A program made the translations under genes and the position numbers. Below the pieces are notes generated by a model that was given only the letters and a program-made list of their open reading frames with translations, made no database searches and had not been told where the DNA came from. Shown here one piece after another: positions 13,113 through 20,732 of a stretch of DNA of 22,134 nucleotides (position 1 is the first letter of the stretch; each line of letters begins with the position of its first letter). The DNA is from a virus, in the IMG/VR virus record IMGVR_UViG_3300050033_000270, positions 1-22,134 of that record. One strand, written 5' to 3'.

Positions 13113-13850
13113 ATGACTCTTGGAGATGTTGCAAATAAGGCACGTGCACTCACTCACACTGATACTACTTCGTATACAGCGGCTAATATTCTGATCGACA
13201 TCAATATCTGGTATCACAAGGCAGTTTCGATGGTTCTCGAGAGCATCGATCAGGCAGACTTCGATGATCAGCGTCGAACGAACTACCCGATCCAGACGAC
13301 TCCGATGGTTGCAGGTCAGCGCGATTACACAATGCCTGTCTCTGAGAAAGTACTCAAGATTAAGCGTGTCGATATAACGTATGACGGGACGAATTGGTAC
13401 CGAGCATCTCTTTTCGATGATGGTGTGTTTCCATACGGTATGGGCAATGACACGTCCGTGGATACAAACTTCATCAAGCAAGCTCCACAGTACGACGTGA
13501 AGTACAACTCGCTTTTCATCTACCCGCTTGCTGCTGCTTCGGATGTAGCTGCTGGTGCCGCTATCCGCATTGAATGGGATCGCCAGATTCAAGTATTTAC
13601 CTCGAGCGACTATACAACTGACCCGAATGATTCGACGGTTGTACTTGGCTTCGATGATCCTTTCCATCCTATTGTCGCTTGGGGCGCAGCATTCGAGAAA
13701 GCTACGGCAGACCAGTTGCCGAATCTCGGAACGATCCAGACTGGGCTTCAGGATTGGGAACAACGTCTTCGTGTCGCATATGGCAATAAGGTACGGGATG
13801 CGAGCCTTACTGTTGCAATGGGGGGCAATGCAATGATCGATTTCCATTAA
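13113..13850 (+). CDS. Putative head-tail connector / tail tubular-like virion protein, 245 aa
   Basis: A 245-residue protein with a helical N-terminus (TLGDVANKARALTHTDT and a following helix rich in Ile and Asp), then a beta-rich centre with AGQRDYTMPVSEKVLKIKRV (about residues 69-88), and a C-terminal helical segment with PIVAWGAAFEKATADQL and LQDWEQRLRVAYGNK. This alternation of N-terminal helices, beta core and C-terminal helix is typical of podovirus connector or tubular A proteins such as T7 gp11-like adaptors. The match is structural pattern, not a named family. As the first gene after the sugar operon, with its own promoter, it opens the tail block. Confidence 0.55.
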   Translation: MTLGDVANKARALTHTDTTSYTAANILIDINIWYHKAVSMVLESIDQADFDDQRRTNYPIQTTPMVAGQRDYTMPVSEKVLKIKRVDITYDGTNWYRASLFDDGVFPYGMGNDTSVDTNFIKQAPQYDVKYNSLFIYPLAAASDVAAGAAIRIEWDRQIQVFTSSDYTTDPNDSTVVLGFDDPFHPIVAWGAAFEKATADQLPNLGTIQTGLQDWEQRLRVAYGNKVRDASLTVAMGGNAMIDFH

Positions 13851-13866
13851 AAATAACCACAAAAAT

Positions 13867-14184
13867 ATGAAAATCACCGTCGGTACAGTTACAACAGAGT
13901 CAGACATCGCAGCAGAAACATCGTTTCTCAATGTGCCTTGGACTATCAGCGAATCGCACGAGGCGACAGCAGATCAGCCAGCGGGCGATGTGATGCTTAT
14001 TGAGGGAGTCCAGGCATTCCCTCTCGAGACATCAGCGGCAGATGTACAAGCATTTCTTTCGCAGAAGCTCACGACCTATCAGGAGAACGTGGCTTTGAGC
14101 GACGGAGCTGCTGCGCTCAACGCGGGGCTCGCGAATGCAGCGACAGTCGCGTCAGAACTTAGTGGAATCGAAGTAACCAATTAA
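13867..14184 (+). CDS. Hypothetical virion-block protein, 105 aa
   Basis: A 105-residue acidic protein with a beta-rich first half (MKITVGTVTTESDIAAET) and an Ala-rich helical second half. No family recognised. It follows the connector by 16 bp of A-rich sequence with no ribosome-binding site; a similar A-rich leader precedes the gene at 1215. Its position between connector and tail proteins suggests a minor structural or chaperone-like role. Confidence 0.55.
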   Translation: MKITVGTVTTESDIAAETSFLNVPWTISESHEATADQPAGDVMLIEGVQAFPLETSAADVQAFLSQKLTTYQENVALSDGAAALNAGLANAATVASELSGIEVTN

Positions 14185-14187
14185 CCT

Positions 14188-14793
14188 ATGCAAAACTTTC
14201 TTAGCCGTGCGACTATAATCCCATTCGAGAACGTCGAGTACACACTCCGCGACTCTGAAGGGAATGTGAAGATGCTCTTCCAAGAGAATTGGCTGTGTGT
14301 GAAGCTTATGAAGTCGGGAATCGTGTCGCCTAATTGGATCAACCAGTGGTATGCCTTCCTTCTTGAGCCTCTTTTTGGGCACTATGCACAGTCGAAGCTC
14401 GTTATGAACAAAGTTGTGAACGCAGGGCTTGCTCTTGCGGCGGGTCTTTTGAACGGCTCTGGTTCTCCAACGACTCCGACATACATCGCGCTTGGTACTG
14501 GTGCTACGGGCGTCCAAGCAACTGACACAACGCTTGGTACGGAGATCACACTCCACGGTCTTGCTCGAGCAGCAGCAACCGTCTCACTCCAGACTACGAC
14601 TGTAACCAACGATACCGCACAGTGGCTCAAGTCGTTCTCAGTGACGGGTACGGATGCACCAACTGAGTCGGGAGTCTTCAACGCATCATCCAATGGGACG
14701 ATGCTCTGCCGTCAGACTTTCTCAGCAATCAACGTCGCAAACGGCGATACACTCCAGGTTACCTGGAAGATTGCGGAAACCTCTGCAAACTAA
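14188..14793 (+). CDS. Phage virion protein with conserved beta-sandwich domain, 201 aa
   Basis: The first 70 residues include VEYTLRDSEGNVKMLFQEN. The remainder contains a pattern shared by many phage minor structural or tail proteins: NKVVNAGLALAAGLLNG, TYIALGTGAT, TDTTLGTEI, ESGVFNASSNGTMLCRQTF, and NGDTLQVTWKI at the C-terminus. These suggest an all-beta virion decoration or tail-fibre-associated domain. Family members are known only as structural or hypothetical, so the exact role is open. It starts 3 bp after the previous stop at a TAACCTATG junction. Confidence 0.65.
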   Translation: MQNFLSRATIIPFENVEYTLRDSEGNVKMLFQENWLCVKLMKSGIVSPNWINQWYAFLLEPLFGHYAQSKLVMNKVVNAGLALAAGLLNGSGSPTTPTYIALGTGATGVQATDTTLGTEITLHGLARAAATVSLQTTTVTNDTAQWLKSFSVTGTDAPTESGVFNASSNGTMLCRQTFSAINVANGDTLQVTWKIAETSAN

Positions 14794-14816
14794 TTAACAG
14801 TCCTAATTAAATCCCT

Positions 14817-15305
14817 ATGCAGGTATACATTGCAGCAAACGGCGCAAGCCCAACCACAGCAGCCCAGGTGCCTGTCTCAACGGGTACTGCGATCAAGACG
14901 CTGTTGCAGATCGCAACACCTTCGACATCAGCATTCAAAATCATCGAGTGGGGCATTTCATTCGATGGATCCGCAGCAGCAACTCCGATCCGATGTGAAC
15001 TCATCCAGACTGATGTGGCTGCAACATCAGGCACATCGCTCACACCTACAACCTATACCGATCCAAACGCCCCAGCTTCGCTCTGCGTCGGAGGTACGGG
15101 CGCAACGTGTTTCAGCCCATCGGCAGAAGGTACGATCGCAGCAACGCGCGTTCTCGATGTACAATTTGTCGCTCCGACGAATCAGTACGTGCATCAGTTT
15201 CCTCTTGGTCGTGAGCCGATGGTTCCGATCTCGAAGTTCTTGCGCGTCCGTGTGACAGCAACAGCAGCGGTGAATGCCTACGCATACGTCATCTGGGAGG
15301 AATAA
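14817..15305 (+). CDS. Beta-rich virion protein, 162 aa
   Basis: A 162-residue protein of alternating polar and hydrophobic residues rich in Ala, Thr and Ser. The segment IKTLLQIATPSTSAFKIIEW followed by GISFDG (about residues 26-51) and the ending FLRVRVTATAAVNAYAYVIW resemble a widespread phage structural family of one beta-sandwich, often found next to tail-fibre genes. No enzyme motif. It follows a 23-bp gap with CCTATG at the start. Tail or decoration protein is the best guess. Confidence 0.6.
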   Translation: MQVYIAANGASPTTAAQVPVSTGTAIKTLLQIATPSTSAFKIIEWGISFDGSAAATPIRCELIQTDVAATSGTSLTPTTYTDPNAPASLCVGGTGATCFSPSAEGTIAATRVLDVQFVAPTNQYVHQFPLGREPMVPISKFLRVRVTATAAVNAYAYVIWEE

Positions 15306-15311
15306 TCTGGT

Positions 15312-15500
15312 ATGAGAGTCTCTCTTCCTACAAACAGAAAGATGAGGCGAGATCACGTTGTCACAAAATCATTCAGCTACTCAAAAGATGATGTAACACT
15401 TGCGTTCTCACTTCGTGTGGATAATAAATCTCAACTCAAAGCATTTGAAGAGCTGCTGGTCGAGGCTCTTGCTGAAGTGCGTGAGGAGATAAAGAAATAG
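15312..15500 (+). CDS. Hypothetical protein, 62 aa
   Basis: A 62-residue protein that is basic at the N-terminus (RVSLPTNRKMRRDH), with one central strand (VTLAFSLRV) and a strongly acidic C-terminal helix (KAFEELLVEALAEVREEI). GGAGG at 15296-15300 is 11 bases upstream and may serve as a ribosome-binding site although it is the coding end of the previous gene. Function unknown. Very small proteins of this pattern often sit among tail genes. Confidence 0.55.
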   Translation: MRVSLPTNRKMRRDHVVTKSFSYSKDDVTLAFSLRVDNKSQLKAFEELLVEALAEVREEIKK

Positions 15501-15502
15501 AT

Positions 15503-16381
15503 ATGGCTACTTGCTCATACTTGATTGTAGCGGGAGGAGGTGGAGGACAATACAACCAATACGGCGGTGGCGGCGGCGGAGGTGGTGGTGTACTTTCTGG
15601 CTCAACTACTGTTACAGCAGGTACACCATATACGATTACTGTCGGTCTTGGAGGTACAGGAGGTACCTATACATCTGCGACAAGCGCAACCTCTGGCGGA
15701 GACTCGACCGCTTTTGGTCTTGACGCTGTCGGCGGTGGTTACGGAGGCGGGACTCTAAAAGCGTCAGGGCAAGCTACTAACGGAACTTCTGGTGGCTCTG
15801 GCGGAGGTGGTGGTGCAGGAGCAGTAAGTGCATCAACTGGTGGCTCTGGTACAGGAGGACAAGGTAATGCTGGAGGTAAAGGAACAGGGCTTGGTACTGG
15901 AGGCGGCGGAGGTGGTGGTGCAGGAGCAGTAGGTGCAGATGCTCTGCTCACCGCAGGAAATACTGCAGGAAACGGAGGTATCGGTATTTCCTCTTCAATT
16001 TCTGGTTCTGCACAATATTATGCAGGTGGTGGAGGAGGAGGTGCCTATGGTACGCCAGGAACAGGCGGATTAGGTGGTGGCGGTAATGCTTCCGACTACG
16101 CTTCTCAAGCGGCACGAACTACTAATACAGGTGGAGGTGGAGGTGGAGGAAACGACTATTTGAGTGGTGGTGGACAAGGCGGTGACTCAGGCATCGTCAT
16201 AATCTCCGCAACTACAGGTACATTCTCTCCAACAGCATCAGGCGCAAACTCATTCACTCAATCAGGTGGCAATGATATTTGGACGTTCACATCAAGCGGA
16301 ACGTGGACACCGACAATTTCGGGTAGTCTACCTAAGATAATGAATATATTGCAAGCAATAAATCGTTCCAACACCTACTAA
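15503..16381 (+). CDS. Glycine-rich tail/adhesin-like protein, 292 aa
   Basis: A Gly-dominated protein. After a short hydrophobic strand (SYLIVAGGGGGQYN, residues 5-18) there are repeated Gly runs of 5-9 residues separated by Thr/Ser/Ala segments up to about residue 230. The last part (about 235-275) is a normal Thr/Ser-rich beta segment with DIWTFTSSGTWTP. Family knowledge: Gly-rich domains with poly-Gly-II-like sandwiches tip the tail fibres of several T-even phages and bind receptors, so a fibre tip or adhesin is a reasonable hypothesis. A 27-bp DNA repeat (15800-15826, 15905-15931) shows recent internal duplication. It starts 2 bp after the preceding stop. Confidence 0.65.
   Translation: MATCSYLIVAGGGGGQYNQYGGGGGGGGGVLSGSTTVTAGTPYTITVGLGGTGGTYTSATSATSGGDSTAFGLDAVGGGYGGGTLKASGQATNGTSGGSGGGGGAGAVSASTGGSGTGGQGNAGGKGTGLGTGGGGGGGAGAVGADALLTAGNTAGNGGIGISSSISGSAQYYAGGGGGGAYGTPGTGGLGGGGNASDYASQAARTTNTGGGGGGGNDYLSGGGQGGDSGIVIISATTGTFSPTASGANSFTQSGGNDIWTFTSSGTWTPTISGSLPKIMNILQAINRSNTY
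15800..15826 (+). repeat. 27-bp direct repeat in the glycine-rich gene, copy 1
   Basis: Identical to 15905-15931, 105 bp downstream and in the same frame. It encodes a poly-Gly-AGAV stretch. Confidence 0.75.
15905..15931 (+). repeat. 27-bp direct repeat in the glycine-rich gene, copy 2
   Basis: The second copy of the 15800-15826 repeat. In-frame recombination between the two would remove 35 codons without a frameshift. Confidence 0.75.
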
Positions 16382-16382
16382 T

Positions 16383-17072
16383 ATGTCACGATTCGGACGA
16401 TCATTTCCAATACATCCTCTCAACAAGCAGGTAATGCGTGGGACGATGTCCTTTACTTCGATCTTGACCGACGGAGTGATCGGCACAGATACAGTAGCAA
16501 AGGCAACGCAACGTAGCTTTCTGGAAGGCATCATCGGAACGGATACTCTCGCAGCAGTTCGTCTTCGTGCGCAAACACTTACCGATGGAGTTATAGGCAC
16601 TGATTCGATAGTCAGAAGCACCGTAAAATCACTCGTGGACGGTGTGATTGGGACTGATTCGATCATTCGCTCTACAGCCCGTCTTTTCACTGAAGGAGTT
16701 ATTGGCACCGACACGAGGACGACAATCCGAGGGAAGTTTGCAACTCTCATCGAAGGAATTATTGGTGTTGATAATCTGATTCGGAGTACAGTGAAATCAC
16801 TCGTGGACGGAGTCATCGGAACGGATACCTTCGCTTTGATGCGTTCTCGATTCTCTATTCTTACAGAAGGAATCATAAATACTGATACATATTCTCGTAT
16901 CCTCACTAAACTTGTGATGCTCACCGAAGGTATACTCCACACAGAGACCCTAAAGAAGCTTCTCAATGGAGCAGATGTCATCTGGTCGCATGTCGCAAAA
17001 TCAGCGGCAGCTACTTGGTCGAAGGCATCGAAGGCGGCAGCAGCGACTTGGACTCACCTGAATATCTCATGA
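16383..17072 (+). CDS. Tandem-repeat fibre-like protein with nine DGVIGTD repeats, 229 aa
   Basis: Residues about 27-190 consist of nine imperfect repeats of 18-20 residues, each with a core like L-T/V-D/E-G-V/I-I-G-T-D-T/S followed by an Arg/Ser/Thr-rich segment (examples: LTDGVIGTDSIVRSTVK, LTEGIINTDTYSRIL). Regular spacing and the hydrophobic alternation suggest a solenoid or beta-stacked fibre. The C-terminus has Trp-based repeats (VIWSHVAKS, ATWSKASKA, ATWTHLNIS). Part of the repeat is recent at the DNA level: 17 bp at 16626-16642 recur at 16794-16810. No enzyme motif. It starts one base after the previous stop. It is most likely a tail appendage; the exact role is unknown. Confidence 0.6.
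   Translation: MSRFGRSFPIHPLNKQVMRGTMSFTSILTDGVIGTDTVAKATQRSFLEGIIGTDTLAAVRLRAQTLTDGVIGTDSIVRSTVKSLVDGVIGTDSIIRSTARLFTEGVIGTDTRTTIRGKFATLIEGIIGVDNLIRSTVKSLVDGVIGTDTFALMRSRFSILTEGIINTDTYSRILTKLVMLTEGILHTETLKKLLNGADVIWSHVAKSAAATWSKASKAAAATWTHLNIS
16461..16960 (+). repeat. Nine-unit coding tandem repeat
   Basis: Units of about 54-60 bp encode the DGVIGTD-type motif. Most units have diverged in DNA while conserving protein, whereas units 3-4 and 6-7 share long identical stretches, suggesting later duplication or gene conversion. Confidence 0.7.
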
Positions 17073-17098
17073 CTTGTGATAAGGAATCGTAATACACT
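17069..17098 (+). promoter_or_regulatory. Promoter for the 17105 gene, leaderless GTG
   Basis: TACACT (17093-17098) is six bases before GTG 17105. ATGACT (17069-17074) is a weak -35 box 18 bp upstream. The in-frame TAA at 17090-17092 excludes any upstream start, so GTG is the first possible start of this gene and matches the leaderless spacing. Confidence 0.45.
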
Positions 17099-17104
17099 AC
17101 TTTT

Positions 17105-18598
17105 GTGATAGGAAAATACCAACTCGAGTTCAATGAAAAGCAGTTTACTGCTGGCATTTCTACAAATGACACTACTAGCGACGGCGGTCTTGCACCATCT
17201 TCAAAAGGGACGAACCTAGTACTCTCTCCTGGTACGGTATACGCTACGGCAGCAGAAGTATCTCTTCATCCAAATGATCCGACTGATAATATAATTGCTT
17301 CAAGTGAAGACTCAGAAGGTGTGCCTGTCCAACGTGTATTTCTTGGTGATACTGGGAACTTTTATACCCTTTCTTCAGGAGTTTTGGCGCCTCTTTTTAC
17401 TGGCAGCAAGACGTATATACCTGGTGGTACAGATTTCGTTGCTTTCAATACTGATTTTTCTACATTCTCTGGATGTTATTTCGCGACATCAGCAACAGAC
17501 ATTGCAAAATATAAGTTCCTAAATGGGGTCAGTTCATCTATGGATGAGACGTGGTGGTCTTCAACAAAAAGCCAAGGATCATTCACGAACTCTGGTGTTA
17601 GTACCGCGCATCCTATGGTCGTATTCCAGTCGCGTCTTTGGGTTGCAGACGTAAACACGAATCATCAGGCAACACTCCACAATATAACCACAGGAGAAGT
17701 AATCAGTCTGAATGTCTTTACTCTTGGATCAGCAAATGAGTTCATCTACGCACTTGCAGTCGATCCTTCGACTGGTTTGATGATGATTTCTACCTCTCGA
17801 GGTACAAACTATGGAGATACTATGCAGCAAGAAAACTATGTGTACCTCTACGATGGATTCTCATCTCAGTACACTCGCCAGATCCGTGTCGATGACCTTG
17901 TGACAGCCTTCCATATCGTCGGTGGTCGTGTCTACTGCACTTACGGAAACAATCTCGGTGTTTGGAACGGGAATGGTGTTTCATTCCTCCGTGTACTCAA
18001 TAATGTGAATCTTGTTGGTGCTCAACTCGCATACAAGCACAAGATGGCGAATTACAAGAATACACTTTTTGTAGCAGATGGGACTCAAATCCTTGCATAT
18101 GGTGCAATCAATCAGGCTGGTGGTCTACAGGGAACAGCAAGCCCCGTCTTTTACTATCCATACTATGCTCAGACATCTACTTCATTCCTATCTCATATTG
18201 CGCATGTCGGATCAGGAGTGATCGCGGCAGCATATCTTGACGGAACTACAAAGAGATTGTATCTTACCGATCTTACATCAACAACAGCAGGAAGCGCTTT
18301 GGTGGCACCTCAGACGACATATCTACCGCGTCCTATATTCGTCCGAAGAATGCGCGTCATAACGACTGGTATCACGACTACGGCTGGAATTGGGGACACA
18401 GCTATCGTCGATGAGACTGGAACATCTCACCAGGCTACTGTTCATAAGTTTGTGGTAGCGACTGCGCAGTCACCACGATATGTATTCGATTTCGATTTCA
18501 CGAATCTTAAACTCCAGACACTCCAAGTGAATATCAATATTGACACGCAACACTTCGGTATCAAGCGCGTCATCATTTACTACGACATAGCTGAGTAA
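17105..18598 (+). CDS. Large beta-propeller-like virion protein, 497 aa
   Basis: A 497-residue all-beta protein rich in Thr, Ser, Gly and aromatic residues. Repeating blade-like blocks can be seen: FLGDTGNFYTLSSG, FQSRLWVADVNTN, YALAVDPSTGLMMISTSRG, YVYLYDGF, IVGGRVYCTYGNN, NTLFVADGTQILAYG. Such repeats are typical of propeller folds in phage nozzle or tail-tube proteins, for example tubular-B-like nozzles of podoviruses. The comparison is by pattern. The protein begins with GTG (first start after an in-frame TAA). It is located midway in the tail block and probably belongs to the tail or nozzle. Confidence 0.6.
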   Translation: MIGKYQLEFNEKQFTAGISTNDTTSDGGLAPSSKGTNLVLSPGTVYATAAEVSLHPNDPTDNIIASSEDSEGVPVQRVFLGDTGNFYTLSSGVLAPLFTGSKTYIPGGTDFVAFNTDFSTFSGCYFATSATDIAKYKFLNGVSSSMDETWWSSTKSQGSFTNSGVSTAHPMVVFQSRLWVADVNTNHQATLHNITTGEVISLNVFTLGSANEFIYALAVDPSTGLMMISTSRGTNYGDTMQQENYVYLYDGFSSQYTRQIRVDDLVTAFHIVGGRVYCTYGNNLGVWNGNGVSFLRVLNNVNLVGAQLAYKHKMANYKNTLFVADGTQILAYGAINQAGGLQGTASPVFYYPYYAQTSTSFLSHIAHVGSGVIAAAYLDGTTKRLYLTDLTSTTAGSALVAPQTTYLPRPIFVRRMRVITTGITTTAGIGDTAIVDETGTSHQATVHKFVVATAQSPRYVFDFDFTNLKLQTLQVNINIDTQHFGIKRVIIYYDIAE

Positions 18599-18599
18599 T

Positions 18600-19175
18600 A
18601 TGTCTATATTCTCTAACACAGTAAAACTTGATAGCGGAGATTCTGTCTCTTTCTCTCATCCACAGGATCAGACGATGGCTCTCCCACCGCAAGGTATCCC
18701 AGATATGTCGAATGAGACACTCGCAGCTCAGATAGATGAGTTGCGTCGCCTTATTACAGATCAGATTCACAACCATAAACATGATGGTGCAATCAGTCGT
18801 CCAATAAATCCTCAGACGGATCTACTCCTTCCTCAGAACCCGACGTATCTACGGTCGATTGTAGCCACCTCTACACCAATCGCGCTTGGCACGACTGGAG
18901 CAATAACTCTTGATCCAACAAAAGGAACAGTTTTCACGATCACTCCTACAGCGGCCGTCCAGATCAAACCAACATCTTTCCCTCTGGGGATATTCTCAAT
19001 CATCATAAAAACCTCTGGAACCAGTAGCTACACGATCACCTTCGATGTTGGTTTTACGGCGATAGGTACTCTTTCGACAGGTACTTCTGATGGTCGATAT
19101 TTCACGGCTACATTTGTCTGCGATGGCATCAACTTCAGAGAGGTTGCACGTACGGCTGCAATGCTTCCTTCATAG
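18600..19175 (+). CDS. Tail-fibre-associated beta protein, 191 aa
   Basis: A 191-residue protein with an N-terminal polar segment, a short helix around ETLAAQIDELRRLITDQIHNH (about residues 39-59) that could trimerise, a His-rich patch, and a Thr/Ile-rich beta C-terminal half ending in YFTATFVCDGINFREVART, a pattern common at the end of phage fibre or appendage proteins. It begins at a TAATATG junction one base after the previous stop. Likely a virion appendage or fibre-attachment protein; no catalytic motif. Confidence 0.6.
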   Translation: MSIFSNTVKLDSGDSVSFSHPQDQTMALPPQGIPDMSNETLAAQIDELRRLITDQIHNHKHDGAISRPINPQTDLLLPQNPTYLRSIVATSTPIALGTTGAITLDPTKGTVFTITPTAAVQIKPTSFPLGIFSIIIKTSGTSSYTITFDVGFTAIGTLSTGTSDGRYFTATFVCDGINFREVARTAAMLPS

Positions 19176-19210
19176 TTGCATTGCGTGCTCTCTATATGAA
19201 ACGATACACA
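19176..19210 (+). promoter_or_regulatory. Possible promoter for the 19215 gene
   Basis: TTGCGT (19181-19186) and TACACA (19205-19210) are separated by 18 bp, four bases before ATG 19215. The preceding TTGCATTGCG (19176-19185) resembles the 17-bp element of the portal and connector promoters. The -10 box is imperfect and the gap to the ATG short, so this is tentative. Confidence 0.3.
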
Positions 19211-19214
19211 TAAT

Positions 19215-20729
19215 ATGGTAAACGACCCAGCATCCGTAGGACTTCCATCACTTTCTTCTTCTCTCTCCACTACGCCTTCTTTCAACATGGCGAACAGTAC
19301 TCCTGCGACTAACATTTCAGCTACCCCAGCAGATCCGATCACTCCAAAGCTCATAACTGGTACCCCAGGTGCTCCAAATCTTCAGACAGCTCCAGCGCCA
19401 ATCTCGCCAGTGACAAAGACACCCCCAGCGTCGTTTGCGAGCGCTTCTGGTGGTCAATCAACAGCCTCAGTGACTCTTCCAAATGGCGGTACTGCCGCGA
19501 CAGATCAGTATGGGAATGTGATCTCCCCGACGAGTTTCTCACTCGACACAAGTGGTAGTGTCCCGTCATCTGTCCTTGGGAGCAACGTGACAGCATCGGA
19601 TGTGAATGGTCAAGGGAACGCCTATGCTCAGTACGTGCAGGGTCTTGCTCAAGCGAAGCAACTTCCGCAGTCGTACATCGATGCGCTCAATGCGTACAAC
19701 GCATCTACTCTCAAAACACAGAGCGATCAGGTCGCTGGCACAAATATGAGTGGTGTCAGTACTGATTTCGCGCAAGGTCTTACTGCACGTCAGCTTCAAA
19801 CCGATCAACTCGGGACGATCGGAGCTTCAAATGCTCTTACAGCCGAGCAAGCTAAGTATACGGCGAATGTAGATGCTGCAACTGGTTTGGCGAGCGCCTA
19901 CGCACCAACTTCAGTGTCACCAGGATCGTCGCTGGTCTCTCCAATCACAGGACAGGAGTCCTACAGTGGTTTGGGAGGATACCAGGCTGTACAGGGCATT
20001 TCAACGGTTCAGGGGCTTATCTCGAGCTTCCCTGATGCTGGGATCGTTCCAGGCGATACTCCGCAGATCGCTGCACAGAAAGCTATGTCTGCTCCTTCTT
20101 TCCAGGCTCGCAATCTTATTGGGGTTCCACTTCCAGGTGGCGGGTATAGCTTCGTCAATAAGAACCAACTCCGCACGAATCCAGATGGATCGTATACCTA
20201 CGTGAGTCCAACACAGGCTTCAAACACTCAGGCTGCTTCGGATGCTCTCAAGACGCTTACTGATCAGAAGTCACAGATGACCGCAGCAATCTCGACTGCT
20301 GATTCTACTTTCCCATTGCTCCTCGCCGCAGCAAAGAAGGCTGGTCTCAACAACAACTCACCACTTATCAATGGAATCCAGCAAGCCGTTGCGAATCGCG
20401 TGCTCGGTTCTGGAGACATTGCAGCCCTCAATACTCTCGTGACATCGGTTAGCCAGGAATACTCGCGCATCATCGCTCGTGGCGGCACTGTCGATGACAG
20501 CACTCGAACCGCTGCGGGCGCTATCGTGAATGGCACCTATAGTCTCGATCAGCTCCAGACTGTGTATGACACAGTGAAGAAAGAAAGCGCAGCCGTTCTT
20601 TCTGGTTATGATACTGCGATCAAACAACAGCAAGACACTCTCAATAGTTTCAGTTCTGGATCGGGGAGTAGTACTGGTGGTTCCACTGTCACAGGCGGGA
20701 ATGTGGGTGATTCGTGGGCTAACATCTAA
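19215..20729 (+). CDS. Ser/Thr/Ala-rich virion protein, probably internal or tail-associated, 504 aa
   Basis: A 504-residue protein. Residues 1-130 are low-complexity Ser/Thr/Pro/Ala (SLSSSLSTTPSFNMA near the start) and probably disordered. The middle is helical with many Gln/Ala/Thr (TAEQAKYTANVDAATGLAS). The C-terminal 140 residues are a clear helical domain with LLLAAAKKAGLNNNSPLI, TLVTSVSQEYSRIIARGG and DQLQTVYDTVKKESAAV. The C-terminus ends in a Gly/Ser tail. Such composition fits internal or ejection proteins of short-tailed phages, but no named family is certain. The Ser/Thr-rich N-terminus could be an O-glycan acceptor for the operon upstream. Confidence 0.55.
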   Translation: MVNDPASVGLPSLSSSLSTTPSFNMANSTPATNISATPADPITPKLITGTPGAPNLQTAPAPISPVTKTPPASFASASGGQSTASVTLPNGGTAATDQYGNVISPTSFSLDTSGSVPSSVLGSNVTASDVNGQGNAYAQYVQGLAQAKQLPQSYIDALNAYNASTLKTQSDQVAGTNMSGVSTDFAQGLTARQLQTDQLGTIGASNALTAEQAKYTANVDAATGLASAYAPTSVSPGSSLVSPITGQESYSGLGGYQAVQGISTVQGLISSFPDAGIVPGDTPQIAAQKAMSAPSFQARNLIGVPLPGGGYSFVNKNQLRTNPDGSYTYVSPTQASNTQAASDALKTLTDQKSQMTAAISTADSTFPLLLAAAKKAGLNNNSPLINGIQQAVANRVLGSGDIAALNTLVTSVSQEYSRIIARGGTVDDSTRTAAGAIVNGTYSLDQLQTVYDTVKKESAAVLSGYDTAIKQQQDTLNSFSSGSGSSTGGSTVTGGNVGDSWANI

Positions 20730-20732
20730 CCT

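Noticed and set aside
13065-13931. A 288-codon open frame on the - strand
   Set aside because: It overlaps the connector gene and its promoter completely; composition is atypical and it would be the only gene on that strand.
16328-16981. A 217-codon open frame on the - strand
   Set aside because: It lies opposite the tandem-repeat gene; repeated codons keep the reverse frame free of stops, and the predicted protein is just the reverse image of the repeats. No promoter or neighbour supports it.
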